Assembly (NCBI GenBank): GCA_015680685.1
Contig: MNCI01009196.1
Location: 293,186 to 357,185 of the forward strand
Length of the DNA stretch: 64,000 nt
DNA from: Gnetum montanum
Lineage: Eukaryota > Streptophyta > Gnetopsida > Gnetales > Gnetaceae
Direction of reading: 5' to 3'
Position numbers and translations under genes: made by a program
The notes under the pieces: model-generated
Told to the model about the DNA's origin: nothing
The model's database searches: none
The model's input: only the letters and a program-made list of their open reading frames with translations
Shown: positions 11,112-23,251 of the stretch, piece after piece
Layout of the letters: every line of letters begins with the position of its first letter
Numbering within the stretch: the stretch's first letter is position 1

Positions 11112-13890
11112 ATGTCTTCTTATCACAAGCACAATGATACTAAACCACTAATGCCTTAGGAATGCAAGGTGGTATATACTCATCCAAATAAATATGTGCC
11201 TAACTTTACCTTCATCCTATAGCAAAATGAACAACTGTGGTGGTGAGATATGGAAGACAACATTGTAATGCTTCTTGATCAATCTATGCCTAGGATGATG
11301 CTCCAAACTCTTAGGAGGTTGGGCATCCAAGATCTTCAAGAAGAGTACATTGTGCATGACTATGACTACCAGGACTACCATGCCACTAAAACACAACATA
11401 GGAGAGATCAATACCAGGAGAAGCACCATGAGACTATGAAGGGAAAATGGTTCACCAATCCCTTGTTCCTACTCAACCAAAATGACAATGAGGATCCTCC
11501 CTCTGGGGTTCTCAACATGCAAATTCTCCACCCCTTAATATTGGTGACGGAGGCTTGAACCAGAAGTTGTTATCCACTATCAACAATCTAGGTTCAAACA
11601 AAAGTGGGAGTCTAAGCAGGGGCTCAAGCAAACATCAGGATCATAAGAAAGCTAATGAATGTGGTCATGACAAGCATAGAGGAGGTAGTAGACACCATGG
11701 TGGTGGCAATCCTCGTCCTTCTTCACCCTCTTCATCTACATCTTCTTCTTCGTCTTCTAGTTCTAATAGATAACACTGAAAGGAAAACTATGATGAAGGT
11801 AAACAACAGAACAATAATGATTGCCAGGCCTACCATGAATGAAGGGTTACCAAAGGACATACTAGGCATCACCAAAATAATGATAATGATCAGCCCTTTT
11901 TGGCAACTTAGAGTATGATGAATATAGTAGAGGCAATGAAAATTCCAACCAGGCATGTGAAAGATTAACATGAACAATATTCCTAGATTTCAGGGGGATA
12001 TAACTCTAATCCATTAACACATCTTCAAGCCTTTCACAATGCCTATGCCTTACAACATGTTGACAATGATTAGTAGAAATTAAATTTATTTCCCAAGACA
12101 CTCATCAAGGAAGTCGAAAGCTGGTATCGGTCCTTGGAGCCGAAATCCATCTGCAGGTAGAGTACAATGCTAGAGATATTCAATGATAAATACCAAAGGT
12201 ACTCTCGAGTGTCTAATCTAAGAAGAAAAATCCCAAGAATACATGAACCCTTGGACATCACCATGAATAGATACTATTCTCTCATACACTAAAGCCTTGG
12301 CCATGGTTATTCTCATCAGGAATAACTTTGTTACATCATGAATGGACTCAGATTAGAAATGAGAAGAACTCTTGGGATTTATGCCCAAGGAATACTATCA
12401 AAACCTAGAGCCCATCAGATCCAAAGGCTAATAGAGTAGGTAGAAAAAGAAGAAAGAAAGCTAAGAAAATGGAAAAATGCTAAGGAATATAACAAGGATC
12501 CTTCCATTATAAAAAAAAAGGTCTGATTTTGTGACAACAAGGGGGAGTCACCACTTGATGAGGTGGTGAATAGAAAGACCTTGCTAATCCAAAAGTATAT
12601 GTTTGAAATTTTGGCCAAGGTAGATAAAATGTGTGATTTTCTGGATGAAAAATTCCAAACTACTCTAAAGATCACATAAGAATCAAGAGTGCAAAGTAGT
12701 AACCATAACCATAGGAGGTAGAAAGAAGTTAAACGTGCCAACTAAAGGGGTAAGGACAAAGCAACTACAATAGAAGAAGCTATGGAGACAGAATCAGATA
12801 ATGATGGCAGGTGTGACATCTACCAATACAAACATCTTAAGGGGTGTTTCCTTGTTATGTTTGAAATCCTAGATTAGCAAGAAGGAAAACACCTAGAAGA
12901 TTGCCTTATCCTCATTGAAATCCAAGGTAGTTCCACCAGAAATAATAAGCTTATTATCTACATAGGGCTCCACCACAATCATATGAGGAATACCAGCAAT
13001 GGCAACACCCACAATCATGGGGGATGCCACCACCAAGGCAACAGTACCCTTATAGGTAGTTAGATCCATATGGGTACTACATTCAGCAACCAATGTCTCC
13101 ATGTAACTCTTCTAGTCACATTTTTTTTCGACATCACTACTACCCTCCAGAGGATCACAGAACTCATTATCCATCTATTAGAGGAGAAACCCCATATTCC
13201 TATCATCCTTCTCATCCTTTAGCACATGCTCCTCCACCCTCCAGCTAATTACCTCCTTCTCCATCTATGCATGGAAAAATTCCATCATATTCATAACAAC
13301 GTAATGTTATTAGCGATGTTAACTTACAATTGGCTTTCCAGCCAAATGGTTCGAAACCTAGATCCAGAAAATGATTATTCTTCTGATCTAATAGTCCTTC
13401 AAATTCCTTACAGAAAATGCAGCTAGCTACCCTATCTCGCCATCATCCTCTTCATCAAAATCCTTCAAGAGCCCTTCAAACTAAACACCTCCTAAGATCC
13501 GCATTGTCATGTTAACCGACATTGTATCTAATTGGATCAAGGCCAGCAACCTTTCTAGGAAAAGATATAACCCTAGAAGTCCTCTCATCTACTTGCAGAT
13601 TACTTGACATGAATCATGCAAGGATTTTCTTAATTCAGGTTTTTATGTCAATGTAATTTCTCATGACATGTACAAAGCATGGAACCTACTACCTCTCAAG
13701 AAGAGCAATATCCATCTAGAATTGGTAGACCAATCAATCATAGTTTCTTTGAGACTTGTGGAGGACATTGTGACCACTATTTGATGGTGGTCCTATCCTA
13801 CTGATTTTCTAGTAATTAAGGTTGACAACTCAATGGAGACTTCACAATTATTATGGAAATGGTATCGTTGAGCATTATTGATGTGCAAAT
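11112..13890 (+). pseudogene. gag-protease region of element A, decayed
   Basis: Starts at an ATG (11112) also conserved in B (27195 on minus). The first part is charged and low-complexity (11250-11558 open, then a Ser/His/Gly-rich stretch to 11773). The capsid-like part runs about 12060-12740, with KEVESWYRSLEPKSIC and RTLGIYAQG. A degenerate zinc knuckle CDIYQYKHLKGC lies near 12812, with Tyr in place of the second Cys. Protease-like sequence precedes pol near 13560-13880 but lacks a clear active site. Many stops. Gag would form the particle. Confidence 0.75.
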
Positions 13891-13899
13891 GGGCATCAG

Positions 13900-16800
13900 C
13901 TATCTCTCCTTGGAAATTTCTAAGGAGAATGAATTTGGAAAGATCAAGAAGAAAAGAGTTCCATGCATACTATACAGTGATACCAGGTGTAATTGTGTGC
14001 AGAAACTCTAGTCTATCAAGAGAACATCTATTAATGTATGCAGACAATGTGCAAATGAATCTAAAGTTCAAAGGTGCCTATATGCAGTAGCCACAAAATA
14101 AGAGGGTACCTAGTGGCTGACAACTAATCCTAGAAGTGGCATACTTTGCATGGAACCTACTAAGAGTCTAACATATGCCTATATTGAAAGCATGGATAAA
14201 CTAGAGCCAATTCATAACCAACTCTCTGATAATGCAAATGATGATACCTATTGGGGAGAGTTGGAAATCCATAAAAATTTTAAACAAGAACCCTTAGAAT
14301 TGAAAACTCTACCTACTGGAATGGAATATGCATTTTTGACAAATGGCAAGTCAGTAATAATCGATGTCAGTCTTGCTCTTGAACAAAAACAGATGTTATT
14401 GAAGGTGATCAACAAATGGCTAACAGCCTTTACCTAGTCATATCCCAAACTCATTGAAATTAATCCACGAATATGCCAGCATTACATTTATACCGATCTA
14501 TTCATGAAGCCAAGGAGGCAACCACAATGGCAATTGAATCCAAAATTGAAGCAAATTGTTAATGAGGAGATTGAGCAACTTCTAAAGGTAGGGTTCATCT
14601 ACCCCATTTAGGATAGTGAGTGTGTCAACCCACTCATGATAGTATCAAAAAAGGTGGCAAATTGTGGGTTTGTATTGACTTCAAGTTGTTAAACATGGAA
14701 ACATTCAAAGATCATTTTCCATTGCCATTTGTTGATTAGGTATTGGACACCATATTTGGGCATTGCTATTACAGTTTTCTAGATGGTTATAGTGGCTATA
14801 ACCAAATCCAAATTGCATCAGAAGACTAGGCCAAAACAACATTCACGAGTTCCTATGGGACTTTTGCATATCGAAAAATGCCTTTTGGTCTATGCAATGC
14901 TCCTATCACTTTCCAAAACTTGATCATAAGCATCTTACAGCAACAAATCAGTAGTGGAATGGAAGTCTTTATGGATGACTTCTTCACTTATGGTGCTACA
15001 TTTAAGCAAGCCTTAGACTACCTTGAACAAGTACTCAAAAGATGTGTCGAAACAAACCTACAACTCAATTAGCATAAGGGCCATTTCATGATCTATGAGG
15101 ACATTGTACTAGGATACAAAATTTCTTAGATGGGGATTGAGGTGGACCCTAAAAAGATAAGGGTTATCCAACGAATCACTCGCCAATCAAAAATTGTTAA
15201 AGATGTTTGGTCATTCCTTAGACACACTAGCTACTACCAGAGATTCATAGAGAATTTCTCTAAGATCACAGAATTATGGGCAAGCTAACAAAGAAAGATG
15301 CTCCATTCATCTAAACTAATGAATGTGAAAAAGCATTCCAGAGCCACAAGCAAAAGCTCATAGAGACTCCAATTCTATGAGCACCTAACTAGTCTAGATC
15401 ATTTCATATCATGATAGATGCATCTAGTTATTTCTTAGGAGCTATGCTTACATAGTTGGATGACCAAAAACGTTTATATTATATCCACTATGCAAGCTAA
15501 AGCATTATGGGTGCATAGTTCAATTACACCACCACAAACAAAGAACTGATGGCGGTGGTGTATGCTCTGGAAAAGTTCAAGCACTATGTGCTTTGATATA
15601 AAGTGTTTATGCACACTAACCACAATGCCATCTGCTTCCTAATGAACAAGCCAACGGTGAGCCCCTATGTCATGCAATGATTGGTGAGCTTGCAGGAATT
15701 CGATCTTATGATGGTAGATCAAAAGGGAACTAATAATGTGATCATTGATCACTTATCTTCATTATGATGGAATGACAAAGAGGAGGAGAGCCTACTCTCT
15801 AACCATTTCCCAAATGAACTTATCTTTGCTTGTGCAATAAATGAATAAATTCCCATAGAACCAAAATGGTATGATGACATCTTTAGTTATCTGCTAACTC
15901 AAGAGATGCCACGACATTTGAACTATAGGAAGAAACAACAGTTTCTTCATCAGGCCAAATGCTTCATGGAAATCAATGAACACCTTTACATGGTATGTGC
16001 TAATGGCCTGGTTCGTTGGTGTGTACCTAATGTTGATCAACAATGCATTTTCCAAGAAACTCATGAGGGTCCTTGTGGGGGCCACTATGCTAGGATACAC
16101 ATGGTCATTAAGATCCTAATGGTAGGGTATTAATGGCCAACCATCTTCATGGATTTCCACCAATTTGTCCACTCTTGTGAATGCTATCAACGAGATGATG
16201 GGATGACTACACGAATGGAGGGACCTCAACAATAGATTCAACCACTAGAATCCTTTGACATATGGGGCATCGACTTCATGGGTCCCATCATATCAATGTC
16301 AAATGGAAAGGCATATATAATCATTGCCATTAATTACTGCACAAAATGGGCAAAAGTAGTAGCTGTCATCAAATATACATCATCCACTGTTGTGCGGTTT
16401 GTACAACAAAATGTTGTGAATAGGTTTGAGGTTCCATGTCCATTAATTTCTAACAACAAAACCTATTTTATAAGTGCCACTTTTTGCAAAATTATGTAAT
16501 GCTTGGGGGTTGAACATAAATTCGTAACACCCTACAACCCCCAATCCAATGGTTAAGCAGAAGTTACCAATAGGAAGATTACAGATATTCTAATGAGAAC
16601 TATTAGCAAATATAGGAGAGACTAGGGTACAAAATTAAATGATGCCCTCTGGGCATACCACTCAACATGAAAACTTCCTATATGCTAATCTCCCTATTAG
16701 CTGGTGTATGAAAAATTACCATCTCTACCTATCCAATCCTAGCTCCATACACTTTCAACAGCCTGTGACTTGGACCTTGACCTTAGCCTAGCACAAAAAG

Positions 16801-17250
16801 AAAGATTAATCAACTTGAATGTACATGAAAAAATTGATTGGTAGCCCTATCCTTAAATGAAGTGCACAAGACATTTAACAAAATGTGTCATGACCTTAGA
16901 ATATGGAAAGAGAAATTTCAACTGGGAGATAAGGTTCTCTACTAGAACCCCACACACACAGCTCGACAAACTAAGTTCCAAATGTTGTGAGAAGGATCTT
17001 ACATCATTTATGAAACCTTTCCTTCTTGGGGCCATGTTGATACAAACCTAAGAGCTTAAACAAAAAGTAGTTGGTCAACATCCAAAAGGTAAAGCCTTTC
17101 CACAACCCAAGCAAGTTAGTGCAACAAATACATCAATGGATGGACAACCATGCTCAATTTTTTGGATCTCCTCCTTCAAACTCAATTGTGGGAGAGATGG
17201 ACATCCATGCTAATCACATACATGGCTCCTTAGTTTTTCTATTTTTTGTT
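13900..17250 (+). pseudogene. pol of element A: RT, RNase H, integrase, decayed
   Basis: The pre-RT part is open at 14150-14437 (ELKTLPTGMEYAFL; the Athila family has a similar block). The RT region includes LNPKLKQIVNEEIEQLLK, MPFGLCNAPITFQ, the catalytic FMDDF (about 14970) and RHTSYYQRFIENFSKI (about 15230). RNase H is near 15400-15680 (ELMAVVYALEKFKHYVL). The integrase zinc-binding part is at 16060-16190 (HEGPCGGHYARIH ... CECYQ) and the core at 16278-16499 (MGPIISMSNGKAYIIIAINY). The C-terminal part extends to about 17250. At least five TAG stops lie in RT alone (14609, 14737, 14827, 15070, 15127), plus frameshifts. Not functional. Confidence 0.9.
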
Positions 17251-17259
17251 TGACACATT

Positions 17260-18700
17260 TTTATTTTTATGAAAATTATTTATTTTATACCTTTTTGATT
17301 GTAAAGCTTTTTTCTATTTTACACCATTTTTTGTTTTACACTATCATTATTACATTTAAATTTTTCTTAAATATTTTACACTTTCATATATATTTTACTT
17401 TATTTTAGTGTGATTTTCTAATTTCTATTAATAAACGTGCTTTGTGCTAAAAAGACACAATGGTGTTGTAGTTGTTGCTAATGGTGGTTTGCACTTAATG
17501 TTTTTATTTGTTAATGTCTAGTTTCATTTTTTGAATTTTTGTACCAATGGCTAAGACATGGTTTATTTTTCATGGAAAAGGTAGTGAGTCCACGAAATTC
17601 ACCCATCCAAAAAAAATCTATGGTTTTCCTCATTTTTGGGAATATGAGGTCCCTTTCATTAAATAAGCTTTTAATAAATTTATGACCTTGGTGGTTTCTA
17701 GAATTAGGAAGGATTCAAAGGTTTGCACACAATGTGACTTCAAGGGATCTTCTAGTTACTTGGATGCATGAGTGTTTTCATGAATTTCTTACCGTTCCAT
17801 GTCGGCCAATAACAAAAAGTTGAATAAGTCTTTGCATGGTATGGTTCCCATCCAAAAATTCCAAAAACAAAAAATAAAATTAAAAAAAATATGGTGAGAA
17901 TTGAAAGCACACCCTTAAACAAATAAACAGATTACAAGCACTAGTTATAAGACTAGAAAGACATGTTACCCATGCCTAAAGGTCCTTTGTAACTAAGGCC
18001 CTATCTCACTTCCTACTTCTCTTTTCTTCTCTTTAAGAAATGATGGTTGGTCTGAGGAAGCACTCTTATGTCTCAAGGGCATGGATTAGTCTTGGAGTGG
18101 TGATGCGAAGTTATTGAAAGTATCTAGTTTTGGTTTGGACTAAGGATGGATCTTCTTAGGTCATTTAATCACAAATCCACAAGGAACTTCTTATGACCTC
18201 AATTTGAAACTCCACTCCACCTTCTCCATCATCCATCCATGCTACCCATAACTCACCTTTCTGCCAATGTCCATGTTCTTGTTCAATGTCTCTATCTGAC
18301 GTACTTGAATTCCTTGGTAGAATTTTTCGAGATTTGGTCCTTAACTTTCATAAACCATTAATCACCTATGGGGCCCATGGACTCCTTAGGTTAAGTTTAT
18401 GCAAGGGCAAATAGGGCATGTTCCTGCTATGGGGAGGATCCACTTGCATATCTTTTGGTTGGGTTCATTAAGCACCTTATTCTTAGGCATTATTACAATT
18501 AAAATCTTTCATGCATCCATCTTCTACATCTGGTCATGTGCTCCTTTAAGTATTTTCTTCAATTCACACATTCTTCATCAAATTTTTAAATCTTTTAGCT
18601 TTTCAAGATCCTCTTCAATGATTTCATCATATTCTTGGCTTTTCTGGGACTCCATGGACCCCAAATTCATTCAAAAATTCCTTGTATTTTTTGAAATATT
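17260..18700 (+). other. Non-coding linker between pol and ORF3 of element A
   Basis: About 1.4 kb without coding motifs, strongly AT-rich at 17230-17450. Collinear with the host copy (620-2000) and with element B (7860-6560, minus), so it is a regular part of the family, not a later insertion. Confidence 0.65.
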
Positions 18701-18710
18701 CAAGTTTGAA

Positions 18711-18820
18711 AATTTCATTTATGGACCCCGTACATGGGACCCCGTCGATAGAGCCCATGCATATACATGACCTTGTATATGTGGCCCCATCAATGTAGCA
18801 CAAAAAATCCTATATATATG
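18711..18820 (+). promoter_or_regulatory. LTR-like internal promoter block, element A
   Basis: 'accccgtcgatagagccc' and 'gtggccccatcaatgtagca' motifs are followed by a TATA-like 'ctatatatatgcac' (18811-18820). Both the GGCCCC-TCGATG type repeats and the following TATA box resemble U3 of this family's LTRs. It lies about 400-500 bp upstream of ORF3. Confidence 0.55.
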
Positions 18821-19219
18821 CACAACCTCTTTAGAATTTTTCACATTTGCTCTCAAATGCCCAAGGAGTTTTTATAGTTTTCAGAGTCTAGAACCTTCCA
18901 AAGCCCATAACTTTCTAAACGTTTATCCGAATCACTCTGTTCTTTAACCTTGTAACTCCTAGAGGTAAGCTCTTAGTTGTGGGTTCCACAAACATGTCAT
19001 TTTTGACAAAAAAAATTTCAACATTTTTCTAACTCCCACAAAGGTTTAACTAAGGAATCAACATTAAAACACCAAATTACAAGAGTTAAACCCTTCCAAA
19101 GAGCTTCGGTGATACTTACAATAAAAAAACTACTAAAATAATGAATCTACCATGGTCCAGCCATAGCCAGGTATAACTAATTAACAAGATAAGGTATCCA
19201 AATATTTTCAGTTGCACAT

Positions 19220-22060
19220 TATGTTTACTGATCCATAGATATGTTGTGACTATAGATGAAACCAAAAGACAAATACACACAGAGGAAGGATGATCATCTC
19301 AACTAAGGAAAAAATGACCAAGAATTAGAAGGGGTCAAGAATAGGCCCAAGAAGAACCAATCACAATCCATGTTATGGGACCTGTTAGGGAAGAGGTTGA
19401 AGTGGACTCTATTCATCAAATTCTAGAATAGGTGGCTACAACAAAGCATTCCCATAGGGATGAGGCACCGACTCAATAAGTGAATCTTTAAGTAACCTTG
19501 ATAGAAGCCTACCTAAACCAAATCAAATCAATGAAGGTTTAAAAGACAATGCTCCAAGAGTTGAACTTCAGTTCATTTCTTGGAACAAGCACCTAAAGAG
19601 GTATAGGACCAACTGAAGACCTCTCCTATGTGGCCAATTATCACTTCCAAGGTAGAGTGGTACATGGGAGAGACATTCCTATTTTGAAGCAATAGGTAGG
19701 CAAGTTCAACAATCAAGATCAAGGACATTTTAGTATTCTACTCAGTGCAAGCCATTGCAAAGGTACTTGGGTTGCCTGAAATTGGAAAAAATATTGTTCA
19801 GATCTCAGCATCAAAAAGGAATGGGTTCAGCGATGCTATGGTGTCAACCATAAGGAGTACAGCATGCTCACACCAATAGAAAGAATCCATTACAAGATTA
19901 CAACCTTTAACCTAAATCCCATGGTGAGGCCTAGCAAGACCACTACCTTTTCTACCTGTAAATGTGCCACTCTAAGTGGAAGATTCCTGGTCAACCTTCC
20001 ATAACTAATCTATTTAGAGATAGAGAAGTAGTTTAAGGAGAATGAATATGGATCATGCCTCATCAAAAAGCTATGTCAAAAGAAAGAAATATCCCACTAC
20101 ACTAATAATGTTGTCCAACGTGCTTCAATCACTAATTGGGTGAAGATGATGAAGGATAAAACTCCTGTAACAACAATCCAAGAAGAGGAGCAACAACCAC
20201 CACCTCCACCTACCACGTAGAAAATAGTTTCAAACATCGCTATAACATCCTAATGATTACGTGAGTACCAAGAATAGCTCTTGAGTAAGTAAGAGCAACA
20301 GGCAAGCATGAGTAGTGGAGATCCATCTGTGTATTGGTCTATAATGAGTCACCTAAATGAGATGGCCCAAATAATTAGCCTAATAGAGGGAAGTGGATCC
20401 ATTTTCTCTACCCAAAAAATGTAGTTGTTAGTGAGGTTGAATTCTGATGCTAAAGAGGTAACGGTGTCTCTCTCAAAATAGTAGTAACTCCTAGAGATTT
20501 CTGGGAATACTGCAACCTTTTTAGTGTGCTTGGAGGAGGATAAGAAACAACAGTATTAGTGATGCAGCAGTAAGGGCAAGAAACAATAGCAAAGATGATT
20601 GTTGAAAGAATTGTCAAAATACTCAATGCACCTATGACATTTGTACAAGACATCACTACACTTAAAGATGTGTAGACATCTGCAAGGATCATGAGTAACA
20701 AACTAAGTGCAACTCAACATGAACAACTACTAGATCGATTAGTAGGAAATAGGTAACCACTTCCAGATGTCTTTGATCTTCTGGATAGTATAACTATAAC
20801 CCATTCAAAGCTGCTAGAGGCAAAGAGCAAGAATATTATTTTGGAAGGACAACTCAAAATAGCCAAGGAGCTAAATGAATTCTTGGCTACAGCAGTTGCT
20901 GAACTAAGAGCCCAAATTGCTGACCCTACCTTTCTCAACCCAGCACTGACAAGAGATGAAGCTCTTGAACAACTTTGCACCAAGTTGAAAGGGGTTGAGG
21001 GTGCAATGAAGATGACAATGTTCTATTAATCCTTCGTAGAGAACATGTAGCATAAAATTTAGAAGGCCTTGGATCTAACCTACCAGGAGAATGTGCAGTT
21101 GACCATAAAAACTCATCACCTGTAAAATGTTGATGCATATAAAAAACAATTGACTAATTGTATTCATTAACAATAATAGCAACTAGGTAGAGCAAATGCA
21201 AAGTTAATGAGATTGGCAGCTGAGAACAAAAACCTCTCCATGAAGGAGGTTCATGCTTTTCACCAAAAGACAATAATAGAAGTAGCTACCTAAAAATCAG
21301 TGGCTCTAAAATTTGAGAGAGTCAAAAATCATTACAAGGATTAGGTTGGCCTACTAAAGGAAATAAATGAGAAACAAATTCAAATGGCAAAGGCAAGGGT
21401 GAACGAGATCCTCTAGCAACTCCAACAAGGATGCAAATTATGGCAGCCCATCATTGAGGGGATTAATTAATATAATAAAGCAACAATTCACATGAAGGAG
21501 TTGTAAATAGAGGAGATGATCGAATATACAGAGCTTGCCAACCTCCGATACACAAACCTGGCTATGTTTACTACTGGACAACCATGGTTAGAATTGGAGA
21601 AGCAATTGGCCAGCTCATACTTGTTGTACGAGCCTAAGTTCAAGCACCATAAGGACATCAAGCAAAAGCTTGCAATGGCAAACACTAAACTCAAGGTTCT
21701 CAAGGGCAAATACACTGATTAGAGATCTACTATCAAGATCTTGGCCAAAAGAATAAATGACTACCAAGAGTTGAAAAATGTAATGAAGGCATTCGATGTC
21801 AAACACAAACAATTCACTACTTGGGTCATCAACATCAAGGAGTTGTTTCCATAATGCCCTATCCATGGGATGTCCCCATTCTAGCCCACATTAGTGATGT
21901 CACGTGGAGTATGAATGACACTCAGAGCAAGGAGGAAAAGATGAAGGCATTACTAGATTTCTTTCACCTATCACCAGAGGTAGCAACCATAGTAGGACAC
22001 CCATATCCTCCTCAGCCACCACATGCGCTCGAAGCTGGCAAAGGGCCTTCAGAGCCTTAG
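19220..22060 (+). pseudogene. Post-pol ORF3 of element A, decayed
   Basis: Third ORF of the family, broken by stops and shifts. N-terminal globular part about 19650-20010 (AKVLGLPEIGKNIVQ and ITRLQPLT fragments match the B copy). Middle part about 20020-20450, rich in acidic residues, Gln and Pro. C-terminal part about 20840-21840 is a long series of helical, heptad-like segments, for example KIAKELNEFLATAVAELRAQ, LTRDEALEQLCTKLKG and KQKLAMANTKLKVLKGKYTD, separated by TAG codons. It ends in a Pro-rich tail near 22000. No membrane segment or signal peptide was seen. Product unknown; the position is that of env-like genes in some Athila elements, but no env motif supports that. Confidence 0.75.
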
Positions 22061-22310
22061 GAACCTCTACCGCCTAAGGCTATTTAATCTTCTCAACCAC
22101 CTTCACGGAATTAGAGGATGTGCTATTCAATTTGATTAGCCATGTCATGGTGTTCAATTTTGTATCATGAACACCACAAATTTTGTAATGATGTCAATTT
22201 ATACACTTGGACACTTGATTTTGTTGTGTCAGTTTGTTACGTCAAGAGTCAGTCAATAATCCCATACCTTTCCAATTTTCTAAAGGAACTCGAGGACAAG
22301 TTTTCATTTA

Positions 22311-22322
22311 GTCGTGGGGGTA
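22311..22322 (+). other. Polypurine tract of element A
   Basis: GTCGTGGGGGTA ends exactly where the 3' LTR terminus TGATGA begins. Same string type as in element B. Confidence 0.8.
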
Positions 22323-23246
22323 TGATGAAGTGTCAAAGAGTCATGTTGACAAGCCCCCATTGATGTGGCCTCATTGATGACCCCCTGTCAACATGGCCCT
22401 GTCTACATGGTGTTGCCTCATTAACAAGGCCATGTTGAAGTAGTGTTTGCTACATTTACAAGGCCCTATCGATGCAACTCAACACTAAAGTCTATAAATA
22501 CATGCTCACCCACCATGTTTATGGCATGTCTTATCATTGTTGTAGTGGAGCTCTTGAAATTTTATCATTTAAGAGTTAGAACATTTTTCTAAGTGCCCAC
22601 AGTAGGAATCAGAAAGTGTATGGATATTTATTCAACAACTGATGTACCTAAGCACAGTAGTATGAACAACAATAAAGATGAGCCTTTTAATAAACCTTGC
22701 AACACTTGGACATAGATTCATAATTTATTTTATGCATTTAATGTTTTATGAAAATTCCTTTAATGCTTTAAGTAATTAAATAATCAATTGGACTAAACTA
22801 CGCTAGATTAAGCACAAAAGTACAACCACTTCGAGCATACACTTGGAACTTAGTAATCCCAGTAACACTTAACATTTGGTAACTCAGTAGCACTAAATGT
22901 GTTCAGGATGTGTATAGCAAGTGGGAACAAATGATTATGTTAAGATTAGTTAGGTATAGTTAGTTAGATTAAATTAGCAATCGAATTACTTCATTTCTTC
23001 CATCCATTATTTTAAGCATCCAAAACATAAAACATAAAAAATAATAAAAATCATATGCCTCGATTAGACTTAACCATACCTTTGCATGTCACAAGTGTTA
23101 TTGGGAAGACAACAAATGACTGTTAGGGAAATTTCACTTCCTAGAGACTAGAGTACCGGAAGACATAGAGTTCAAAAAATTCAATCAGATCACTCGTGAA
23201 TGCTTAGTAATTCCTATGGTTGAGCATAGGTACTCACCACTCATCA
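22323..23246 (+). repeat. 3' LTR of element A
   Basis: A 924-bp LTR from TGATGA to TCATCA, collinear with 10015-10956. U3 short-repeat cluster 22340-22480, TATA-like 'tctataaata' near 22491-22500. Confidence 0.9.
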
Positions 23247-23251
23247 TCGGT
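23247..23251. repeat. Target site duplication of element A, right copy
   Basis: TCGGT pairs with CTAGT at 10010-10014. Beyond it the minus-strand RT of element B resumes in the matching codon context (F-L-R-H-T-G-Y equivalent). Confidence 0.65.

Larger units (their letters stand above)
10015..23246 (+). mobile_element. Athila-like Ty3/gypsy element A, complete but decayed
   Basis: A 13.2-kb plus-strand LTR retrotransposon inserted in the reverse transcriptase of element B. Order: 5' LTR, tRNA-Asp primer site, gag with protease, pol (RT, RNase H, integrase), ~2 kb non-coding linker with an LTR-like promoter block, ORF3, polypurine tract, 3' LTR. The order gag-pol-extra ORF and the tRNA-Asp primer site are typical of the Athila lineage. 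The LTRs differ at many positions and every ORF is riddled with stops, many of them TAG where related proteins have Gln, so it inserted long ago. Confidence 0.9.

Noticed and set aside
19220-22060. Reading ORF3 as an envelope gene
   Set aside because: Position alone suggests it; no signal peptide, membrane segment or cleavage site is visible in any of the three copies.
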